Shown: piece by piece, positions 43,609 through 50,472 of the stretch | Position numbering within the stretch: position 1 is the stretch's first letter | Layout of the letters: every line of letters starts with the position of its first letter | Virus record (IMG/VR): IMGVR_UViG_3300037516_000306 | Location: 49,563-113,562 of that record | Source: a virus | Strand: one strand, 5' to 3' | Length of the DNA: 64,000 nucleotides | Notes under the pieces: model-generated | Databases searched by the model: none | What the model was told of the DNA's origin: nothing | The model's input: only the letters and a program-made list of their open reading frames with translations | Translations under genes and position numbers: made by a program

Positions 43609-43776
43609 TTATTTTGATATTCTTTTCTTTTTAAATAAAGGTCTTTTTGTACCTTCACTTCCAGCTTCCTTCATATAATTCCCATTGATTGGGTTAGGAG
43701 GAGCTACCTTAGGAGCCATTCTAGGCTTACCACTCTTCTTAGCTTTGCCAGAAGTCATTGATTTACTTGCAGCCAT
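43609..43776 (-). CDS. Very small basic protein of the KSGG cluster
   Basis: 55 residues from ATG 43776, Lys/Ser/Pro-rich (MAASKSMTSGKAKKSGKPRM), ending KKKRISK. Overlaps the end of the next gene upstream by 14 bases. Last member of a run of basic late genes. Confidence 0.55.
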   Translation of the reverse strand: MAASKSMTSGKAKKSGKPRMAPKVAPPNPINGNYMKEAGSEGTKRPLFKKKRISK

Positions 43777-44440
43777 ACTTGCATTTTTTCATTGATCCAC
43801 CAGATTTCATAGTTTGTTTTTTAGGTGCTAATTTATCAATACGTTTTTTTAATTGCTCTTTTTTTGATTTAATTAATTTTTCTCCAGTCTGAGCTTTCAT
43901 AGTACCACCAGACTTCATATTGAACTGAACATCACCATTCATTCTAGGATTTTCTGCTCCTCTTGCATTTCTTCTATTACTAATTCTATTAGCTACTTTA
44001 TTAGCTCGTTCTCTAGAAGTTTCATTAATTCTAGTAACTCTTTCATATTGACGTTTATTAAGATTTCTTGGAACAACGTTATTTCCATCTTGAGCTTTTT
44101 TCATTTTACCACCAGATTTAGCTGTTTTAGGAAGAACACCTCTTCCAATTAATACATCTTTAAAAGTGGTTTTACCATCTTTGTTAAGATCAAACTTAGC
44201 ACCAGATTTAGCTTTCTTCATAGTACCACCAGATTTCATACCAGTTAACTCTTTAATTTTTTTCTTTGCAACTCCATATCCACCAAGAGTAGAAAGATTA
44301 AGAGCTGTTTCACCAGCATCTTTAACATCTCTTAATGTTAAGTCTCCAATTCTTTCAGAAGCACTCTTAGATTTTTTTGGTTTAGTTGTAACAGTAGTTT
44401 TCTTTTCTACTACCTTAACAGGTTTTTTAGGTTGTAACAT
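43763..44440 (-). CDS. Basic repeat protein with EF-hand-like loop
   Basis: 225 residues, Lys-rich. Several copies of a K-S-G-G-x-M-K-K motif: MKSGGTMKKAKSGAKF, KSGGKMKKAQDGNN, MKSGGTMKAQTGEK and a final MKSGGSMKKCKYGCK. Between them, residues 84-95 read DLNKDGKTTFKD, a calcium-binding EF-hand or dockerin-like loop. Late-gene position and basic charge suggest an internal virion or DNA-binding protein. The family is not recognised. Confidence 0.68.
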   Translation of the reverse strand: MLQPKKPVKVVEKKTTVTTKPKKSKSASERIGDLTLRDVKDAGETALNLSTLGGYGVAKKKIKELTGMKSGGTMKKAKSGAKFDLNKDGKTTFKDVLIGRGVLPKTAKSGGKMKKAQDGNNVVPRNLNKRQYERVTRINETSRERANKVANRISNRRNARGAENPRMNGDVQFNMKSGGTMKAQTGEKLIKSKKEQLKKRIDKLAPKKQTMKSGGSMKKCKYGCK

Positions 44441-44459
44441 GATTATATATTTTTAAGGG

Positions 44460-44738
44460 TTAACAGTTCCACTTACGTAGACTTTTATTGATTCTTGAGT
44501 TAGGATCTTTTGCTGTCTTAGCACTAGTAAGCTTCTTCTTCATACCAGACATTCTACTGCAGAAAGACTTACGTCTACCAGCAGCTTTACTTCCAGGTTT
44601 AAGCTTAGAAGGTTTAGTGGTTACAGCTGTTTTAAGTTTGCTACCAGGGTTAGCTTTTCTATATGAAGCCACACCTTTAGCATTTAGTCCTCCAGAAGGA
44701 TTCTTTCCTTCTTTTCTTTGCCATGCTGCACTTGCCAT
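44460..44738 (-). CDS. DUF6321-like small basic protein
   Basis: 92 residues. AWQRKEGKNPSGGLNAKGVA, then RRKSFCSRMSGMKKKLTSAK and a terminal KDPNSRINKSLRKWNC match a small basic protein common in marine and other tailed phages (DUF6321 type). Role unknown; its conserved C-terminus suggests packaging as a unit. It shares one base with the upstream gene's stop. Confidence 0.72.
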   Translation of the reverse strand: MASAAWQRKEGKNPSGGLNAKGVASYRKANPGSKLKTAVTTKPSKLKPGSKAAGRRKSFCSRMSGMKKKLTSAKTAKDPNSRINKSLRKWNC

Positions 44739-45262
44739 TATTTCTTAGATTTAGCTTTAATTTTCTTCTCTTGTACTAACATTTGTTTAGTAGGTTTTTT
44801 TCCACTACCTTTATTAGCTCTTATGTTATCCCATAATCCACGTTTAGAATATGAACCATCAGCACGCTTTAACATACCGCCATTCTTTTTTGCTGTTCTT
44901 AAAGAATCAGCTGGACGAGTTAGAGCTTTATCATTTGCTAATTCTTGAGCAAAATTCATATTAGGAGAAAGAGCTTCATATGTTGCATTTCTACCACCTA
45001 CATTTTTAGTAACTTGAGCTTTATAATTTTTTCCTTCTTTAAAGAATTTTACTCCTATAGGATTAGTAGTCTTTGTTGTTGTTGTTGAAGCAGCTCCAGA
45101 TTTAGCTTTCTTTATCTTACCACCAGATTTTAATGTGCTTCCTTTAAATGGACCTTTCTTCTTAATAAGAGGACCATTAGGAACAGGTGTTATCTTACCA
45201 CCCTGTTTTAATACACCAGGGCCTACATAAGCTACAGCTTTTTGAGGATTTAACTTAGACAT
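44738..45262 (-). CDS. Basic late protein with KSGG motifs
   Basis: 174 residues. Contains LKQGGKITPVPNGPLIKKKG, LKSGGKIKKAKSGA and KNGGMLKRADGSYSKRG. Central Thr-rich spacer (STTTTKTTNPIGVKFF). One-base overlaps with both neighbours in the cluster. Same motif family as 43763-44440; function unknown. Confidence 0.65.
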   Translation of the reverse strand: MSKLNPQKAVAYVGPGVLKQGGKITPVPNGPLIKKKGPFKGSTLKSGGKIKKAKSGAASTTTTKTTNPIGVKFFKEGKNYKAQVTKNVGGRNATYEALSPNMNFAQELANDKALTRPADSLRTAKKNGGMLKRADGSYSKRGLWDNIRANKGSGKKPTKQMLVQEKKIKAKSKK

Positions 45263-45864
45263 TATTTCTTTTTATTAGATTTAGCAATCTTCTTGAATGT
45301 TTTAGCAAGAGCTTTAGCTCTACCAGTACAACCAGGTTTAGTGATTGGTGTACATTTACCAGCAGTACCACGCTTCTTAATAGAAGCTGCAGCTTTCTGC
45401 ATCCACATACCATCTTTAGCTTTTGATACAGTTGCTCCTGATTTAGCTTTCTTAACTGTACCACCTGCACGTTTAGAACATGCTCCTCCTTTACAAGGAG
45501 ATTTAGGTCCATTATCTTTAGCCCAAAAAGTTCTTTCACTTTTAGGTTCAGGATTGTTACGAGCATTTTTCATCCCTCTTTCTGATTCAGCATTCATCCA
45601 TTCATCAAAACTCAAACCAGGTTTTTGGAATCCTTTTGAAGGATCTTTAACATAACTGTTATAACTACCTAATTGTACAGCTCTAACATTTTCTCTTTTT
45701 GTTTTAGGAACACTTGTTAAACGTGTTTTATCTGAAGAAGTAAGTTCACGAGCAATTGGCTTCATCTCTACTGTAGTTCCAGCTGGAGTAAGTGTTGATA
45801 CAGATTTTACAGGAACTCTTTTACCAGTCTGTGCTTTCTTAATAGGTTTCTTAACAGTAGCCAT
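45262..45864 (-). CDS. Basic late protein with KSGG motifs
   Basis: 200 residues. Opens MATVKKPIKKAQTGKRVPVK, contains CKGGACSKRAGGTVKKAKSG and VSKAKDGMWMQKAA, and ends in a Lys-rich tail. Six Cys in the second half might form a metal site or disulphides. Same repeat family and operon as its neighbours. Confidence 0.65.
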   Translation of the reverse strand: MATVKKPIKKAQTGKRVPVKSVSTLTPAGTTVEMKPIARELTSSDKTRLTSVPKTKRENVRAVQLGSYNSYVKDPSKGFQKPGLSFDEWMNAESERGMKNARNNPEPKSERTFWAKDNGPKSPCKGGACSKRAGGTVKKAKSGATVSKAKDGMWMQKAAASIKKRGTAGKCTPITKPGCTGRAKALAKTFKKIAKSNKKK

Positions 45865-45866
45865 GA

Positions 45867-46193
45867 TTACTTCTTTTTAGACATCTTGGTAGCACCAAGT
45901 TGTTTGTCTGCTGTAAGCTTAGCTTTACCTTTAGCACCAGCTAATGTTTTCTTTTGTACTTTAGTCCAAGCACCTTTAGGATCGATGCCCTTATCTCTTT
46001 TATTAGAAGCTGTAAGTCCAGTTAAAGAACCACCGTTCTTCATTTTCTTTTTAAGAGGTGCTAATGTAGTAATTCCTCTTTTTAATTTTTCATTTTCAGT
46101 TAATTGAAGTCCTCCTTTTTTAAGATTATCTTCTTTAGCTTTTTTAACTGGATTAGTTTGATAACTGTTCTGTGCTTTTTTAATTGTTGCCAT
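45867..46193 (-). CDS. Basic late protein with KSGG-like motifs
   Basis: 108 residues. Starts MATIKKAQNSYQTNPVKKAK, resembling the start of the neighbouring protein (MATVKKPIKKAQTG); KMKNGGSLTGLTASNK matches the family motif. First gene of the basic cluster. Function unknown. Confidence 0.65.
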   Translation of the reverse strand: MATIKKAQNSYQTNPVKKAKEDNLKKGGLQLTENEKLKRGITTLAPLKKKMKNGGSLTGLTASNKRDKGIDPKGAWTKVQKKTLAGAKGKAKLTADKQLGATKMSKKK

Positions 46194-46383
46194 AGCGTTT
46201 AAATGTTATATTGGGTTTAACAATAATTTGTGAGTGAGTGTATTGCCACATCTCACCTGTTTGATTAAGTATAATTGTATAGATGGTATCTGTTTCATGA
46301 CCATAATCAGTCACAAAAAGAATCACACCATCTCCCTTGGGTGTTGTAACATCTATTCTATTCTTTGGTTCGTATATTCTCAT
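46180..46383 (-). CDS. Small beta-rich hypothetical protein
   Basis: 67 residues (MRIYEPKNRIDVTTPKGDGV), predicted beta strands, TIYTIILNQTGEMWQYTHSQ in the middle. Overlaps the basic cluster by 14 bases. Not recognised. A 7-bp hairpin ACCTGTT/AACAGGT at 46408-46432 lies just upstream. Confidence 0.58.
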   Translation of the reverse strand: MRIYEPKNRIDVTTPKGDGVILFVTDYGHETDTIYTIILNQTGEMWQYTHSQIIVKPNITFKRYGNN

Positions 46384-46440
46384 AGAGAAGTGCTTTTGTT
46401 CGAGAACACCTGTTTTTCGTCACCCAACAGGTATGTTGAT

Positions 46441-46689
46441 TTAAAGATCTTTAGAAGAAACTTCTTCTATAGGAGCTTCTGCTTCTTTAATGGTATCATT
46501 TTCAACACCCTCAATCATCAATTTCTCAATAACTTCGTTAGCTTGCATCATTAATTGAAACCTCGCAGCTTCTTCTGATGATAAATAAGCTCTAACTGTG
46601 TTTAGAAATAATCCAAACTGTTGCCCTGTTAATGTGAATGAATCTTCAGGAGTCCAAGTGTACCTTTTTGCAGGATCGTACTGTGCCAT
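46441..46689 (-). CDS. Small hypothetical late protein
   Basis: 82 residues (MAQYDPAKRYTWTPEDSFTL), then helical with an acidic end (KEAEAPIEEVSSKDL). First gene after the promoter at 46711-46748. The opening resembles small proteins of related phages but no function is known to me. Confidence 0.62.
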   Translation of the reverse strand: MAQYDPAKRYTWTPEDSFTLTGQQFGLFLNTVRAYLSSEEAARFQLMMQANEVIEKLMIEGVENDTIKEAEAPIEEVSSKDL

Positions 46690-46710
46690 AATGTAAATTG
46701 TTTTTTGATT

Positions 46711-46748
46711 TATGTAACAAATTTAGTATATATTTGTTACATATCCAA
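46711..46748 (-). promoter_or_regulatory. Leftward promoter with 12-bp inverted repeat
   Basis: On the minus strand TTG (46748-46746), exactly 20 bases, then TAAATTTG (46725-46718). Perfect 12-bp arms TATGTAACAAAT (46711-46722) and ATTTGTTACATA (46732-46743) with a 9-nt centre surround the -7 box. The right arm overlaps the stop codon of the upstream gene. The CAAAT-9-ATTTG core is shared with the repeat at 32416. Confidence 0.65.
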
Positions 46749-47024
46749 ATTTATTTCAAATGTTATTACACTTGTTGTTTTAATACTCTTACTCATATCA
46801 AGTTTGATATGGAATAGATTACAGAACTTAAGTATTTCTTCTATAAGCATATTGTTATATTTAGGAAGACTTGCTGCTATTCTAAATCTATAACTATCAG
46901 AGTTCTTTGTAATCTCTAGACTACATAATTCATCAACAGAAGATATTACACCTTCCAAGTGTGCAAGAAAAACTTCATCGTTATCTTGCATCACTCTAGG
47001 AAAATGTTTTCTGTTTATCTCCAT
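46737..47024 (-). CDS. Hypothetical late protein
   Basis: 95 residues (MEINRKHFPRVMQDNDEVFL), alpha/beta. Shares one base with the ferritin-like gene upstream. Not recognised. Confidence 0.6.
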   Translation of the reverse strand: MEINRKHFPRVMQDNDEVFLAHLEGVISSVDELCSLEITKNSDSYRFRIAASLPKYNNMLIEEILKFCNLFHIKLDMSKSIKTTSVITFEINLDM

Positions 47025-47437
47025 TATGACAATGTTAATAGATATTTAGTTTTTGCTGCTTCTCCTGATAGTGCATCAGCTAAGTTGCACACATCGTGGA
47101 AGCTATTCTTCTCACCATACATCTTTAAAGCAGATGCAAAAGACATAAGATCTGATACACATTGCTCAGGTTTGCAGTTGGTAAGAGGTTCAATCTTATA
47201 AATACCAGGTCTTTTTCCTGTATATCCCATGATCTTCTCAACAACACCATCTTTGAAATCTTGCACATATTCATACAATTTTCCAAGAGCTTTATGTTCT
47301 GCATATGAAGTTGATTGCCAATGTAACAGATGTAACTGCTCATGAAAGTAAGTAAGCTTAGCAGCAATACTTTCTAACGTTAAGCCTTCAGATGATGATT
47401 TCATCATATCATCTGGAAATAGAGATTTTACTGCCAT
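47024..47437 (-). CDS. Ferritin/Dps-like protein (DUF5856 type)
   Basis: 137 residues. LESIAAKLTYFHEQLHLLHW, then STSYAEHKALGKLYEYVQDF and KDGVVEKIMGYTG resemble the helices and metal-ligand pattern (H-x-x-x-H-W, H...D/E) of Dps-like four-helix bundles. It probably protects DNA or stores iron; late-operon location suggests a virion-associated or host-protective role. Ferroxidase residues cannot be confirmed by eye. Confidence 0.6.
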   Translation of the reverse strand: MAVKSLFPDDMMKSSSEGLTLESIAAKLTYFHEQLHLLHWQSTSYAEHKALGKLYEYVQDFKDGVVEKIMGYTGKRPGIYKIEPLTNCKPEQCVSDLMSFASALKMYGEKNSFHDVCNLADALSGEAAKTKYLLTLS

Positions 47438-47442
47438 GATTA

Positions 47443-47676
47443 TTAAACTGTTGTAGTTGTAGTTGTGGTAGGTGCTACCGTAGTACTAGTTGTAGTAGTA
47501 GGAGCAGCTGTTGTTGTTGTTGTTGTTGTGTAATTACAACACTCTTTAGCATCTATTTCTTGATAGTTACCAACCTTTGGTTTAAATGCTTGTACAATTA
47601 AACTACTTGGTATAATACGTCCTGAACCATCAAAACGTACAAAAGCTTTTAGCTTGTTATTATTATTACTTCTCAT
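47443..47676 (-). CDS. Anchor-domain protein with Thr-rich tail
   Basis: 77 residues from ATG 47676 (an upstream in-frame start at 47724 is inside the previous gene). LKAFVRFDGSGRIIPSSLIV then KPKVGNYQEIDAKECC is the anchor seen also at 47679 and 52160; the tail is almost pure Thr with Ala/Pro. Looks like a stub carrying the virion-attachment part plus a flexible, possibly glycosylated stalk. Confidence 0.58.
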   Translation of the reverse strand: MRSNNNNKLKAFVRFDGSGRIIPSSLIVQAFKPKVGNYQEIDAKECCNYTTTTTTTAAPTTTTSTTVAPTTTTTTTV

Positions 47677-47678
47677 GA

Positions 47679-47858
47679 TTACGCAGGTGTTGTGGTTGTT
47701 GTTGTTGTGGTAAGGAAACAGCACTCATATGCTTGTATCTCTTTCCATTTTCCTACTTTTGGCTTATTTTTTCTGAGGATTAAGCTTCCTGCAACTATTC
47801 TGCCAGATCCATCGAATCTAACATAAGCCTTTAAAGGTCTTGAATTAATGCTTCCCAT
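47679..47858 (-). CDS. Anchor-domain stub protein
   Basis: 59 residues from ATG 47858. LKAYVRFDGSGRIVAGSLIL then KPKVGKWKEIQAYECC repeats the anchor of 47443-47676, followed by a short Thr tail (LTTTTTTTPA). Two bases separate it from the next start. It supports tandem duplication of the anchor module. Confidence 0.6.
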   Translation of the reverse strand: MGSINSRPLKAYVRFDGSGRIVAGSLILRKNKPKVGKWKEIQAYECCFLTTTTTTTTPA

Positions 47859-47892
47859 TTCTTTTTTTTAATTTATGGTTAATAGTTTAGGT

Positions 47893-49179
47893 TTAACAAG
47901 GGTTATTTAATGTGGTTAGTCCTACTTGCCAGTAGTTTGTACCACCACAGTTTAATATTTTATTTGAGCTACCATTGGTAGTAGTTTTATATGTAATAGA
48001 TGCTGGATCTACATAGCCTTTAGCTGTTCCATCCCAAGCTTCTATACCTAGTTCTGATGCCACTCTATCAATTCTATTTGCATATCCATAAAACAGTATA
48101 TCAGGAATAGGAGGACTTTGTGCTCCAGCAAATACTAATCCAATTATTTTTCTTACACCACCAAAATCAGCAATCAATGCAGATCCTGAATCACCACCTG
48201 CTACTGGATAAGCACAAATAGTTGATAAACTAGGATCATTCTCTGGTTTAACATATACTATTTGATCATTAAACTGGCAAACCCCAATTCCTCCTTGTAA
48301 CTTATATTGTAAATATGTTGATGAAAATAAAGAAAATATTCTCATTGGACAACTAACACCACCTTTAGGTCCTGTAGTTCTACCAGAACTATATATCATT
48401 GGGTTATAATAAGGTGATCCTACAGTAAGCATTCCATCAATCTCTGCTGTAGAAGCAAATGGAAGAGGTTGATTGTAACTAACTCCAGCCTGTTGATATG
48501 ATGTTGCTATATTAACATCTGCAGCTTCTAAAGAGAATATTGCACCATCTACATAATTAATTCCAGTGGTTTGTTTAACAATAGGAACATATCTTAATGA
48601 TTGTCCTACTATATAAGCAGGGTCAGTAGGAATAGATAAGAACTCACCATTTTGATATACATAATCTATTGGAGAATATTCATTCTTAATAACACCAGTT
48701 AAATTTCTTTCTGATGTATAGAATGCATCTTGTATTATAACGTGGTTATTAGTAACACCTACTAATGTTTGTGTTTCTGTATGCACTCCTATGAATCCCA
48801 TAGTTCCTACAAAACCAGCTAGATTAGTTGATGTAATTGACAACCCACCTTTTAATGGTCTTGTGAAAGCTCTATTAACAGCTGAATTAGGTCCAGCTAT
48901 TTGTCCACATACAGCATTACATGCTAATAATTCTGCCTTACCTATTCTAAATACATCTGTTTTTAACACTTGATCTCCTACAGTTATCTCACTAGGTAAG
49001 ATTTCTTCAGGAGATAATTCAGATAGGGGTTTTTTCTCTTCAACACCATATATAATACAAAGCTCATTGGTTTGTTCACCACCAATAAACTTGAATCCAT
49101 AAGAAACATTGTTAATACCAGGAGTTGTTTCAGCTAATTCCTGTACTTTTAATTTTATATTTTCAATATTATTTTCCAT
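47893..49179 (-). CDS. Trypsin-like serine protease domain protein, copy 1
   Basis: 428 residues. A chymotrypsin-fold triad is visible: His146 in VGVTNNHVIIQD, Asp211 in INYVDGAIFSL and Ser331 in GGDSGSALI. The ~80-residue N-terminal part (LSPEEILPSEITVGDQ) and the C-terminal extension ending LNNPC are shared with copy 2. No signal peptide. It lies in the virion-protein operon beside Thr-rich proteins. It could cleave host surface or structural proteins, or process itself. Activity is not shown. Confidence 0.78.
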   Translation of the reverse strand: MENNIENIKLKVQELAETTPGINNVSYGFKFIGGEQTNELCIIYGVEEKKPLSELSPEEILPSEITVGDQVLKTDVFRIGKAELLACNAVCGQIAGPNSAVNRAFTRPLKGGLSITSTNLAGFVGTMGFIGVHTETQTLVGVTNNHVIIQDAFYTSERNLTGVIKNEYSPIDYVYQNGEFLSIPTDPAYIVGQSLRYVPIVKQTTGINYVDGAIFSLEAADVNIATSYQQAGVSYNQPLPFASTAEIDGMLTVGSPYYNPMIYSSGRTTGPKGGVSCPMRIFSLFSSTYLQYKLQGGIGVCQFNDQIVYVKPENDPSLSTICAYPVAGGDSGSALIADFGGVRKIIGLVFAGAQSPPIPDILFYGYANRIDRVASELGIEAWDGTAKGYVDPASITYKTTTNGSSNKILNCGGTNYWQVGLTTLNNPC

Positions 49180-49192
49180 TGAAGTTATTTTT

Positions 49193-50461
49193 TTAACAAG
49201 GATTATTTAGTGTTCCAGTAAATCCTACTTGCCAGTATTCTTTTGTATCGCACGTTAGTGTTTTGTTTGAACTTCCTCCAGGCACTGTTTTATATTCAAT
49301 AGATGGAAGATCTACAACAGTTTTTGGTAATGTATTGTCCCATCGTTCAATTCCTAATTGAGTTGCTATTTCATCTATTCTACAAGCCCATCCATATATT
49401 GTATTTCCATTAGCATCTTCACCACCAGCAAAATTTAATCCTATCACTTTGATAGTACCATCTATATCTGCTAATAATAAAGATCCTGAATCTCCAGGTC
49501 TAATTGGATTAAAACATTGAGGAACTTGAGCAGTTGGTGTAGCTGGATCAGGTTTAACAAATACGATGCAATTAGTAAATACACATTGTGTAGGTACACC
49601 TTGTAATTTAAAATTAACTAATGTGTTTCCACCAACTTGATAAATAGTTAATGGACACAAAGGACCACCTTTAGGACCTGTTGTTCTTCCTGAACTATAT
49701 AGTTGTGGATTAGTAGAATATAAATTATTGATTTCTGCTGTTGTAGCAAAAGGAGGATTTTGTGTTAGTGATAAACCAACTTGATCCCAAGAAGAATCTA
49801 AATCAATTACATCTGCACTTAATGAAAATATTGCAGCATCCACTTGATTTGTTCCTGTACCAAATTTTACAATTGGTACATATCCTAAACTTTGTCCAAT
49901 TACATCAGCTGAATTAGGCACGTTTGGTTCAGTGTTTTGATAAACAACATTAGCAGGAGTGTATTCATTCTTTAATATACCACTTTGATTTCTCTGTGAT
50001 GTATAAAATGCATCCTGTATAGTTACGTGGTTGTTTGTAAGACCTACAATAGCTCCACTTTGAGTGTGTTTAACTAAACAACCTATTGTTCCTCTTTCTG
50101 GATATTTATTAGATGTTGTTATAGATAGAGCTCCTTTGATTGGTCTTGTATAAGTTCTATTAGGAATAGAATTTACACCATTATCTTCACCACATCCAAC
50201 ATTACAAACAAGTGAGTTCACTGCAAAGATTTCAACTATATCAGTTTTAATTACATCTTCACCTATTTGAATTTCTGAAGGAATTATTTCTTCTGGAGAC
50301 AAATCAACAATAGCTTTTTTCTCTTTTAATTGATAAATTATAGCTGAGTCTCCTGTAACTTCACCATTTGAAATCTTAGGCCCATAACCAATAGATATAG
50401 CATCAGGATATAAATCCCTTAACTCATCTATCTTATTTAATATTTCATTTGTTAATTGCAT
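49193..50461 (-). CDS. Trypsin-like serine protease domain protein, copy 2
   Basis: 422 residues, a tandem paralogue of copy 1. His145 in VGLTNNHVTIQ, Asp208 in NQVDAAIFSL and Ser325 in PGDSGSLLL give the same triad. Loops and the middle strand region differ, whereas TSQRNQSGILKNEY and SSGRTTGPKGG are conserved. C-terminus again ends LNNPC. Duplication followed by divergence in specificity loops is the simplest reading. Confidence 0.78.
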   Translation of the reverse strand: MQLTNEILNKIDELRDLYPDAISIGYGPKISNGEVTGDSAIIYQLKEKKAIVDLSPEEIIPSEIQIGEDVIKTDIVEIFAVNSLVCNVGCGEDNGVNSIPNRTYTRPIKGALSITTSNKYPERGTIGCLVKHTQSGAIVGLTNNHVTIQDAFYTSQRNQSGILKNEYTPANVVYQNTEPNVPNSADVIGQSLGYVPIVKFGTGTNQVDAAIFSLSADVIDLDSSWDQVGLSLTQNPPFATTAEINNLYSTNPQLYSSGRTTGPKGGPLCPLTIYQVGGNTLVNFKLQGVPTQCVFTNCIVFVKPDPATPTAQVPQCFNPIRPGDSGSLLLADIDGTIKVIGLNFAGGEDANGNTIYGWACRIDEIATQLGIERWDNTLPKTVVDLPSIEYKTVPGGSSNKTLTCDTKEYWQVGFTGTLNNPC

Positions 50462-50472
50462 ATTATTTTATA

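Noticed and set aside
44166-45655. Plus-strand frames opposite the basic cluster
   Set aside because: They are Leu/Pro-rich shadows of Lys-rich genes and lack leaders.
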